28,862 nt of DNA, from contig CAXKVV010001469.1 of the NCBI GenBank assembly GCA_964058805.1, forward strand, positions 1 to 28,862. The letters are read 5' to 3'. Positions 20,330 to 28,862 of this stretch are shown here, piece by piece. A model generated the notes under the pieces. The model made no database searches and was not told where the DNA came from. It was given only the letters and a program-made list of their open reading frames with translations. Positions within the stretch are counted from its first letter, which is position 1. Each line of letters begins with the position of its first letter. Position numbers and translations under genes: made by a program. This DNA is from Schoenoplectus triqueter. Lineage: Eukaryota > Streptophyta > Magnoliopsida > Poales > Cyperaceae.

Positions 20330-20954
20330 GTCAAGTTTTCTTAGCTTTACTCATTTCTTCTTCTTCAACATACATGACAATTAATTCGCTCATTTTTCAC
20401 TTCTCTTTCTGTGTATTATAGTTGGTCTTAAAAAGATCAAACTGTACAAAAAAAAGAAGTCATAATGAAATAAACTAAAAACCTTTTGAAAATTTTCATA
20501 TCCATGCCTTTTAATTTTGCAACCATATCATTCATCATCATGATATATTGACGTACATCGTTTGTCCCATTATACTTGATAGTGAGCATTTTCATTATGA
20601 GAGCACTTACATTAAGCTTGGAAGTACTCTTAAATTATTTTTCAATAGAAACTAAATATTCTTTAGCAGTGAAATAATTACCTTCTACATCCTTCTCAGG
20701 AATACCTCCCTTATTGTACATGTAATAGTGTTTTTCATAATAATAAGAGATATACGATTAGAACGCTCCTATTTAGCAAAATTAGTCTTATCATCAGCAC
20801 TGCTTTCATTTATTAAAACAGTGGGTTTGTCTACACATAACACTTGGTCAATTTTCAGAACACCGAGGTAAATCTCAATTTGCTCTTTCCAAATTGAGAA
20901 ATTAGTTTCATTCAATGGTATTATTTTAGAGATTTTAGCGCTAACATTATTCAA
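20330..20954 (-). pseudogene. Ty1-copia Gag remnant
   Basis: The minus-strand ATG at 20952-20954 opens a frame of 61 codons with IPLNETNFSIWKEQIEIYLG, the family N-terminal pattern (L-g-Ny--Wke-i---L). The frame breaks near 20769. Later fragments in other frames include RISLIIMKNTI and YNTQKEK, a stop, MSELIVMYVEEEEM (about 20350-20420), which correspond to the UBN2/retrotransposon Gag core and its end. Gag forms the virus-like particle of the element in the cytoplasm. Together with the zinc knuckle and pol blocks it defines one degenerate element read from about 20954 down to 18000. Confidence 0.8.
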
Positions 20955-21142
20955 TACTGCACTAAATTAAGAAAAAATTAAATGCTTGCAATTATCAACT
21001 AAATATCCATAAATTACAATAAAATTAGATCAACTATAAAAGGGTAACAATAATTAATCAATCTGAAATAAATAATAAACACCTAACAATATTTTAGTTC
21101 TTACATAAGAGTTGATCCATAAATAAAATTAATTCATATCAC

Positions 21143-22435
21143 TGTTGGACAAAAATAAATTGAACTATTGGACATATTAAATTTAATAAATTATACCGAC
21201 AACTAAATTTGGTAAAATTAACAATAATAATTTATTAAATATAAAATATAATAGTAATATAAATATAATATAAAATGACAATTACAATTGAAGTTTATAA
21301 AATTATAACAATCAAATATTAAAAATAAATTGATTTACAGTAATACAAATTATATATAATAAACTTATGCTGGGTCGTTTAGCATATATAATGAATTTTG
21401 AATAAATAGAACAAAATATGAATCAAGATTATAACATAAAAAAGTACCTACATGAAAAATTACATTCCAAAAATAAAATAAAATAAAATAGAGTTCATAG
21501 ATATAACATAAAAGAGATACTAGTTAGAAAGAATACATCCCTAAAATAAAATAAAATTCTATACAAATCCCACAATAAAAATCCCGTTCTACCCGGTTAT
21601 AATCTCCTAAATTAATTTTGTAAATTTTTTCGTTAACTTGGCCATTTTTAAGTTGGCCGTCTTACAGTGATTTTTTGATCCGCTGTTTCTGTAAATTGGT
21701 TTATGTTTTGCTATTTGTGATTTTTTGCATGGTTTGTAATACTGATAAAATGATACCAGCATGCTTGTTTTTAGAAATGCCGTATGGAATGCAAAGTATA
21801 ATTCATTTAAGTTGAATAATAAAATAAATAAATAAAATTATAATTATGAATAATGTGTTAAAATTAATTATTATTAATTATAATATGTATGGGCTTATAT
21901 GTAATAAATATATATTATATAATGGATTGTCAAATTATATCCATTATGAAGTGATCAAATTATATATTATTAATCGGATTTAATATGTGTCATGAGAAGT
22001 GAGTCTTTTAATGTGTAGAATGCGTATTAATAACTTTATGATTTAGTGATGGTCTAAATTATATAAAGTTTGATAATAATATAAATATGATATTGATTCC
22101 TGGATAACACAATTAAAGATAGTTTTCTGATTAAGCAACAAACCCCATTAAGATATGATTTGGATCTAATATGGATCTGCTAAGAAATAACTGCTGTCTC
22201 AGTTATGGACGTCCATTATACACAGGGAGACTGTTGATTTTCGAGATAATTCTAATTCTCCATTGTCTGTGCCGGTTCTCTCAATTGCTACATCGGATTA
22301 GAGAAAGATCGCTAGAAGGCTTAAATGAATCCGGTGATTAATGAAGTTGTGTCGTTTTGGAAGATCGACGGTATAGATCATTTATTTTATGATTAGGGAT
22401 TCACTATAGAATCATGGTCTAATTTTTTTCTAACA
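21143..22435 (-). mobile_element. Candidate 5' LTR of the copia element
   Basis: On the minus strand the interval starts TGTTAG (22435) and ends CCAACA (21143), the TG...CA ends with short inverted repeats usual for LTRs. It lies about 190 bp upstream of the gag ATG. Right after the end the sequence TGATATGAAT is a weak match to the initiator-Met tRNA primer site (TGGTATCAGA), six of ten bases. Length 1,293 bp is plausible for a copia LTR. A second copy for comparison was not found in the window, so this is unproven. An imperfect tandem duplication of about 73 bp (21426-21560) lies within it. Confidence 0.4.
21426..21560. repeat. Imperfect tandem duplication, about 73 bp
   Basis: AGATTATAACATAAAAAAGT (21426) ... 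CATTCCAAAAATAAAATAAA is followed by AGATATAACATAAAAGAGAT (21499) ... CATCCCTAAAATAAAATAAA. The two units align throughout with small differences. Confidence 0.65.
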
Positions 22436-24737
22436 AAATGACTTATTTAACTTGAATAATAAAACAACATTGATTTATGGTATGAATTATGATATCTCTA
22501 TATCCCTTTTGGTCGTTAAATTGTATGTAGTTTATTATAATATCAAATCATTAATTATTTATATTGCTAAATGCATTATCATTTAAATTTTCATTTTTTG
22601 TTAAATTTGATAAATGCACTGTGATGAATATACACATGTCATAATTTTATGTTTATAATTTTAATAATCATTCATTATATTATCGCAACTAACAAATCAG
22701 TCTGTTATAAACATAACTTGTCTTTCAATATGTACCGGGACCCTGGAACCTAGTACTTTTGCAAAGCTTCAAAAGCAGAAAATCAATGTTGGGCCCATAA
22801 TATTTTCCCACACTTTGAGAAAAGAAAAGAAAATATACCCTCTTGTGAAAAGGGCAAATAACTCACAGATTCCACATGCATGCACAAAAGAGTTAGGCAC
22901 AGGCGATAGTGGCGCTAAGCTAAACTAAGTAAGTCCATGGTCAAATATTTCATTCAACAGCTGAATAATTACTCTGCCAACTTTTATTGTAGTATGCAGA
23001 ATTTACTGTAGCGGATGATGAACATAATCAAACAAAATGACCCGTTTCAAACATACAATAGAAGGTAGGCAACAGGGTTTCACAGCTCTGTCCAGTGCAC
23101 TGTCAAAAAAGAAGAGAAAAACCTTTTACCAGCGTCCAGCTGTAAGGCTAGGTAAGTTAAGACCTGCACATAGTAAGTGGTGAAGGCAGAGCTTTGTCTA
23201 ATTATCTTTTATTATTTTATGTTATTACGCAGAAAGGTAATAAATTTGTCCCTTATTTTAAATTGGTTCATGGTTATTACTTATTCGATCCTGTTCGGAC
23301 GTTGCCACGTTTCGGGAATTGATTGCACACACATCTGCGTTTTGGGAGTGTCAAGTCCGTGCTTTAATTGTATACAATATCTACACCTTATCTTATCACT
23401 GGAATTTTGTCAGGAAATTTAATTATGTTTAAGATATTGAAAAGTTTTAACCAATAAAAAAAATATAAGTTTTTGTCGCTAATTGTTCCTGTTCCAATCA
23501 ATGCACTTAAGATGAGTTGAAGAACATATTTCTTCATCTTATTGTTTTCAAAGAAAAAAAAAAGAAAAAAGAAGAATTAGATTCCCAAGTTCCTCATTTG
23601 CTATCACTCTGATAAAATGAAGTGAAAAAATAATTGAGTTCACTTCAATGAAAATGACATGAAAGAGATTATCTTAATTGAAGTTTCATGATCAAAACAA
23701 ATCTAATTTGTCAAGAATTCATTTTGATAATTTGAAAAATAATAATAAAGTTCTATCTAATTACTAAATTATCATTGATCTAAGGTTTATATTAGAAAAA
23801 TAGATGTTTGTATATATTTCCCTCCATCATTGATAATTGACAATTAGGATCACAAATGAAATGTACCTGAATCGTCGAAGTTAAATTCTTTACTTGAAAC
23901 AGATTTTAAAATTGAACTGGCTATATTTTTGAACTGATTATATGATTTTGATGTTGTTGAAATTCTTGGAGACTGTTTTCAAATTTCTACAGCAGATGAA
24001 ACTTCTAAGAAACAGTCACTTGGCCAAGTTTTAAAGGTTTTATCCTGAGCAAAGAGAAAATGATAAAAGTTACATAGGATTCTATGATTCCATCTGCAAA
24101 GTTTGGCAGTGCTCAGAAAAGTGATACACACACCAACAACAAATTCAATCTCATTTCATTTCTGGAAAAAAAAAAAAGGGAAAAAAATCAAAACCAATTA
24201 CACTTACACACAATTATAACTTTACAAAGCTGACCAAGTGTAATCAAACCTAAAGTGCACTGCAGTTGCTCAGACTATATATATATATTTCACTCTCAGG
24301 TCTCCAGACATGCCAAAGATAACCATCTCCAATCCGCTTACCCAAGTGAGCCCCACGTCCTCTCGTGGCCACTTTCCAAAATTTCTTGTTTTGTCAGCTA
24401 ACGGTGCTGTTGATAGTAAATCCAAATTCTCTTGGCTAGACCGTGAGAGTCACTAAATTGTGGGCCCCACAACATGAATACAAACCTCTAGAGGACAAAA
24501 CACCTTGCAGAAACAATATCCTGGAAATGGCCTCTTTAGGACTCATTTCTTACATATACTTATTTTTTATTTTATTTTTTTCTTAAAATGCACCCAAAAA
24601 ATGAAGAAACACAAACCAATCAAAAATAAGGAAAAAAGAACAGTAACTCCCCCTCGTCTCCTAAAAAATTAAGAAACATAAATAATAAACACACAAGCCC
24701 CATAGACATATGGCAAAAAGGATGTCAAGGTGCTTTA
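22436..24737. other. Intergenic stretch, no recognised gene
   Basis: No domain-bearing frame on either strand; the 81-codon plus-strand frame at 23177-23422 is unmatched. The part from about 24240 to 24540 is less AT-rich and contains GTGGGCCCCAC (near 24460) and a similar TTGGGCCCATAA at 22789-22800. TGGGCC words are common in plant promoters (TCP-type sites), but no gene start follows on a visible strand. The interval includes the 3' flank of the cyclin gene. Confidence 0.45.
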
Positions 24738-25817
24738 TTAGTGGATAGTTGGCAAATGCAGCCTTATCCTCTTATTGCAAGAAAGAGAGGGGGTATTTAT
24801 ATTTATGTCTATTTCTTCAATGGTGTCATGCATACTTGAATTTAGGAGTGGAGAAGCCAATCTTTTTGGTGCTTTCATACTCCCTTCTGACCCCTGATTC
24901 ATGGCATGATAACAAGCATACACATGCTCCTGTAAAAGACACAAACAATATTATTGATTCTCGAATATTAAAAAAGCTTTCCTTTTATTATAAAAGGGCA
25001 AAAGGTAAAGAAAATTACCTTCTTCATGTAGCCAGAAAGGGAAAAACTATTGATTTTAGCTTCCACTAACTCCTTGGTTAATCTTTCATTTGAGGCAGCT
25101 AATATAGCAGCTGTAGCTACTGTTGATGGCCTATAATCCAAAATACTATTCCCTGAATTAAGAGGACATTGAACAAATTGTTAACTAACAATTAATATTC
25201 CAAAATATATTTAATGATATCTTTAACTACTATTAGAGAGACAATCATATTTGCCATTTATTTACACAGAACAAACATGCATGCCATGTAAGTCCTGATA
25301 AAACATACTACATTTATTATCCCCAACATTGCAAGAACATATATATGTTTAACCTGACAAAACATATGTTGGACCTTATTTTTTTTTCCATTGTAAGAAC
25401 ACCTAAATAAATGAACACACATAATAAACTATTATAGTACTTGAAGGATGACTAAGAGATAAAAAGGAAGAAATATACATGCAAGAGACGAGAGAACAAA
25501 TTGAACGGCTCTGATCATCAAACCATCTGATCCATAGTCACGATCGAGTTTTGATGCGAAAAAATTTATATAGTCAAATGGTGAAATACAACTCATGCGC
25601 CAATCTAGTGTGCTCAAAACAAGAAGTTCCATTCGTTGGATTGAATCGGCGCTAAACTCGCATCCATGGCTTGTGTACTCTGATAAATACGGTGCTCTGT
25701 ATTCTTCCATTTTGGCTGCCAAAGACAAACATGCGATTGATAACAACCGCGCTGCCCATGGTTTTTCTTTCTGATTAAAGTTACAAAGATTAATATATTT
25801 TTAGAGCTCATGGATGG

Positions 25818-25857
<40 letters not shown>

Positions 25858-26403
25858 ATTATTGTTTTGTTCTGAGGAATATATTTCTCACATCGATGAT
25901 TCGTCGGAGCGAGAATCGATCGAAGTATGTCACTGCCAAGTAGGATGTTTGAAAGCCCATCCCAAAATAGATGCTTGTCTGACAATCCAAAAAAGGGGGG
26001 AAATATAAGCTAATAACATATTATATATGCATTTGATTATTATTAAGATAAAAATAACTTCTTTTTCTCTAAAAAACTGTTCTATAAAAGAACTTACTCT
26101 TAGAATCCATTGAACGGCATCAAATCGAACAGATTTAAACCAATCATCAACAAAAACGGATGAATAATCTTCATAGCAAGAAGAGGAGCTAGCACGGTAC
26201 ATGGTACAGAAGCTCATTTCCTTTGATACCAGTCTCTCAATGTACTTTTCCTCTGTTTCAGAAAAGCTTTCATTTTCGAGGGATGAGATAGAGGTTTTCC
26301 TGTGACTTTCTGATTCTATGCTGAAGTCTAGGTCCGTGCTATCCTCTTGGCACATCAGAATATTGGAGATGGAGAAAGAACTTGGAGTCTTACCATCTTC
26401 CAT
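24738..26403 (-). CDS. CYCD5: D-type cyclin, CYCD5-like, five exons, 336 residues
   Basis: The protein is a G1 cyclin that activates a CDK and, through LxCxE, binds retinoblastoma-related protein to release E2F at G1/S. Exons on the minus strand: 26403-26098, 25978-25892, 25770-25479, 25152-25019, 24929-24738. All introns are GT-AG and joining gives 336 codons plus TAA with no stop. LMCQE (residues 16-20) is the LxCxE motif. The cyclin box starts near RFDAVQWIL (Arg93), has YLAVTYFDRF (115-124) in the 29-codon exon 2 and CLSLAAKMEE (145-154, Lys151), with IQRMELLVLSTLDWRM further on. The second cyclin fold has LDYRPSTVATAAILAAS near 233-250. The tail ends NKRIRLHLPTIH. I call it CYCD5-like because of the AKMEE-x-R-AP-LSE and RMELLVL-TL-WRM phrases and its length; other D subgroups are possible. 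The start is the first in-frame ATG; an earlier one was not seen. Exon 3 ends with a weak donor (T|GTATAT), so that junction is the least certain. Confidence 0.92.
25153..25478 (-). other. Intron 3 of the cyclin gene
   Basis: The 326-bp AT-rich intron runs from GTATAT to TAATTCAG and is phase 1: the split codon T|GG encodes Trp229. It is the longest intron of the gene and holds no other feature. Confidence 0.75.
25771..25891 (-). other. Intron 2 of the cyclin gene, with compound microsatellite
   Basis: The 121-bp intron begins GTGAGA and ends TTAATCAG. About a third of it is an AT/GT repeat (25819-25857), so length variation among individuals is likely. Confidence 0.85.
25819..25857. repeat. 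(AT)n(GT)n microsatellite
   Basis: About nine AT units pass into about ten GT units, inside intron 2 of the cyclin gene. Confidence 0.95.
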
Positions 26404-26833
26404 TGATTTTCCTCGGCTTACCTTTGTTTTAATATATTTTGTGGGTTTTTGTCTGTTTTGGGGTTTGGGGACGTTCTATTGAGATAGATGGATAGAAGGA
26501 GAAAGATAAGAGCAACCCATCTAGAATGAAATGGGGATAAAGAGAGGAGGAGATGGAGAGAGGGAAGATTGTGAGCTGGCGCCTGGCGGTATAGATGGTG
26601 GGAAATATATAAAATCGAGGAGAGCGTGGAGAGTTTGGATTCTCGTCCTTACTTTTTTTTTCTTCTTTTTGTGAAATCTTTGCAAAATCAAGTGGCTTTT
26701 TCTCATTTTTTGTATTTAAGAAAAGGAAACCTGGAAATTAAGCTTCTAGAAAAATAACAAAAGAATTTCGTCATAAAAAGACATACAGCCCGAGACACGA
26801 AAAATTATCGAAAATCTTTGATGTCCGGTCCTC
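26404..26833 (-). promoter_or_regulatory. Cyclin gene 5' flank with TATA-like box
   Basis: On the minus strand a TATA-like TTTTATATATTT lies at about 26603-26614, some 200 bp upstream of the ATG. About 25-30 bp downstream is CCGCCAGGCGCCAGC (about 26574-26588), which contains GGCGCC and GGCG cores related to E2F-type sites. A CT-rich tract (26540-26570), common in plant 5' leaders, follows toward the ATG. No transcript data are available, so the start site and the E2F reading are inferences. Confidence 0.45.
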
Positions 26834-27043
26834 GAATCCATCTACGGTCCACTTCTTTTATTAACTGCATTATATTTGTTAAACAAAACATATAGTTGTT
26901 AACAAACAAAGTTAACATATTTATTAAATGAATAAATATAACTTTTTTGTTAAAAGATTGTTTTACCTTTATAATTAATAATTATATATTTTGTTTAATA
27001 AATAAATAACTACAGTAAATAAAAGAAGCGGTGTAAATCCCTC
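26834..27043. mobile_element. Palindromic MITE upstream of the cyclin gene
   Basis: The left arm has TCTACGGTCCACTTCTTTTA, ATTTGTTAAACAAAACATAT and AGTTGTTA; the right arm reverse complemented has TTTACACCGCTTCTTTTATT, TTTATTAAACAAAATATATA and ATTATTA. The centre is near 26940. The ends (GAATCCATCTACGG and GAGGGATTTACACCG) are approximate and no target duplication could be assigned. No coding capacity. It begins about 430 bp upstream of the cyclin ATG. Confidence 0.65.
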
Positions 27044-27359
27044 TAAGCGCTCATAACCATGACTGCCTACATAAATACAGAACTAAAGTGAAATTTATCT
27101 TAATTTAAAACAAGTAACAATATTTGAGCTTCATATGATGTATTAATTGGTACCCTATGAAATTTTGTAGGTCGAATTGACATGGTTAGCAAGGTACGGC
27201 ATTAATCTTGACATAGTGTCGCATGTCTGATATGTACTGTATCCTTTCATTATAGTTTCAACATGACACAAGATATGTATATATTTCAATGGTGTCACAT
27301 ATCATGATTCATGATATGTATTGTATGAGGCGGTTGGCAAGGCAAACATTTATATATAT
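27044..27359. other. Short interval without a gene
   Basis: Nothing coding. Contains several ATGACAC/GTGTCAT-type words (27215-27300), which recur in inverted form at 28165-28235, perhaps the ends of an older element interrupted by the palindrome at 27360-27829. Confidence 0.35.
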
Positions 27360-27829
27360 AAGGGGTGAGGATCACATGATAATGGGTTATTTTGTTGAGA
27401 AAAGTGATCTCTTGATCACCGATTTCATAAAATGAAATCATATAAATATAATTATTTTGACAATTTTGACAATGATTTTTTAAAATAAATATAAAAAATT
27501 TTAAAAATAGAAAAACCTTATGAATATGTTCTTCTACTTATAGATTGATGGTGATTCAAATCTCATATAATTTCATTATCTTTTGGTACTCCATCAAGGA
27601 TCATCAAAATTTTATATAATTTTCAACGGTTATAATTTGACAGTCTTTGTGGACTATCAAACGATAATGAAATTGCATGAAATTTGAATCATCGTCAATC
27701 TATAAATTGAAAAATATATTCATAAGATTTTTTTAATTTTTAATTTTTTTCATATTTATTTAAAAATTCATTGTCAAGATTGTTAAGATTGTCAAGATTG
27801 TCAAGATAAACATTATCAAGTGACCCCTT
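27360..27829. mobile_element. Palindromic MITE, second member of the 17505 family
   Basis: Nearly complete inverted repeat. The ends are AAGGGGTGAGGATCACATGA on the left and, reverse complemented, AAGGGGTCACTTGATAATG on the right. Inside, ACTTATAGATTGATGGTGAT and TCATATAATTTCATTATC pair with sequences on the right arm in mirrored order (ATTTATAGATTGACGATGAT and TCATGCAATTTCATTATC after reverse complement). The centre is near 27600. The right arm has an extra triplication of TTGTCAAGA-type units (27760-27800). It is non-coding and shares blocks with the 17505-17870 element. Confidence 0.75.
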
Positions 27830-28862
27830 CCCATATGTAAGATTAAGATACTCTTTTTGTTGAAACTTTCGACAAAGATGTAAGAAGGAAAATTATAGAA
27901 TTCTATAGCACATTATATATTTTTTTCTTTTTGAAAATTTTGGTTTTCTGAATATATATTAAAAACCAAAAATAAATATGACAATAATTTATTTTGTTAT
28001 GTCAAATATACGGCAAGATTATTCATGTCTTTATGTCATATGCCACCAATAGAAAAGTACAATAACAAGAGCTTGTAGCATAACTAATGCATCTAATCTA
28101 ACATGGTCGGAATGTTTTTTCAGGGATGAAAATCTTCATTCTAAAATTTGTTCATTATTAAAAAGCATGACACATGACACATCCCATGCCATGAATACTA
28201 GTTATAACGAATTCAACTTGTCATGGGCATGACACAATATTTTATTTCCTAGCTAGTCCTGATAAATTTTGTCCAAGAGTGGGATAATTAGAAAATAAAT
28301 TTATCTCCAAAGATGACGGATATAATTTTAAGGGAGATTTTGCGGTGGATGGAAACCATTTTAGACCGTTCTATTTTAAGTATTAGATGATTAAGTCAAA
28401 ATTTTTGTGGTGTGACTAGAGAAAGAGAGTTGATGAGTAATAATTATTATCGTTGATTAATAAATTAATAGCATCCTGATCCATGATCCATATCAGACTA
28501 TTTCTAATTTTATTATCAAATTATCTCTCTTAGGACTTAGATGAAACTATAATTTAAATATCATCCAGAAATTAAATCGATCCTCATTCTAATTTCTTAA
28601 TTGCTGCGTTATTATTCCCTTGGCTTTGCCATACAGTTTCAGATTCTTTCTGTAATTACTTTTAGGAAGCATTTGCTTTCTGTAATTATCTATCTTCTTG
28701 CAAGCAATTAAAAATATAGTCATATATAATTCCTTTTTTCGAGATTTTTTTTCTCTTCACATCTAACGTCACTTGAAAAGTATTGTTTTTTTTTATCAAA
28801 GGCACTTAAAAAAAATATTCCAAATGACACCTTTCAAAAGATGTTTGGCGAACCTAGCTAGC
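27830..28862. other. Right end of the window, no recognised gene
   Basis: AT-rich with no domain-bearing frame. Short inverted words around 28165-28235 (CCCATGCCATGA and TCATGGGCATGACAC) hint at an old repeat. A short direct repeat, TTTCTGTAATTA, occurs twice near 28647 and 28678. Confidence 0.45.

Noticed and set aside
24749..25069. 106-codon plus-strand frame opposite the cyclin 3' exons
   Set aside because: It is antisense to confirmed exons 4 and 5 and has no domain.
25614..25985. 123-codon minus-strand frame over the cyclin
   Set aside because: It is a wrong-frame reading of cyclin exons 2 and 3 and intron 2, with His-Thr and Tyr-Ile runs from the microsatellite.
27120..28240. Possible larger element with ATGACAC/GTGTCAT ends interrupted by the 27360 palindrome
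   Set aside because: The words are short and scattered, and no aligned terminal repeats or target duplication could be set.
1..28862. tRNA, rRNA, CRISPR or bacterial-type features
   Set aside because: No GGTTCGA-type T-arm with a paired cloverleaf, no rRNA core sequence and no regularly spaced repeats were seen; the window is eukaryotic.

Overview
This is an AT-rich, intron-bearing, transposon-packed stretch of nuclear DNA from a flowering plant. The evidence is one complete D-type cyclin gene of plant type (LxCxE motif, five exons, canonical GT-AG introns), a TNP2/DUF4218/DUF4216 CACTA transposase, Ty1-copia remains, Helitrons, many short palindromic MITEs, and plant-type VAMP72 and NOP2 exon fragments. 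I cannot fix the species, nor decide between monocot and eudicot, from the sequence alone. No tRNA, rRNA, CRISPR array or prokaryotic-type operon was seen.

Layout. 1-1449 has no supported gene. 1450-2992 is a candidate gene-capturing Helitron on the minus strand; it carries a VAMP72 SNARE exon and two NOP2 exons with their intron, all in sense orientation. 2993-8371 is AT-rich with only microsatellites and short repeats. 8372-10132 is a run of three long-palindrome MITE-like elements separated by TA microsatellites, the third split by a hAT-type MITE with an 8-bp target duplication. 10133-12215 has a GA microsatellite and a diverged direct repeat. About 12216-16734 is a decayed CACTA (En/Spm) transposon on the plus strand. 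Its DUF4216 region is split by a 473-bp Helitron (14124-14596), and its 3' part holds a hAT-type MITE (15853-16282). 17505-17870 is a palindromic MITE whose relative lies at 27360-27829. About 18000-20954 is a broken Ty1-copia gag-pol on the minus strand, with a candidate 5' LTR at 21143-22435. 22436-24737 has no recognised gene. 24738-26403 (minus) is an apparently intact 336-residue CYCD5-like cyclin, with a palindromic MITE about 430 bp upstream of its ATG.

The cyclin is the only gene here that looks functional; it would bind a CDK and retinoblastoma-related protein at G1/S. The rest is a nested transposon record. Helitron insertion into the CACTA element is the clearest event, because removing the insert at the Helitron A|T rule restores the reading frame exactly. 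I found no convincing new molecular system; the most unusual structures are the exon-chimeric Helitron and the three-element palindrome array at TA repeats.
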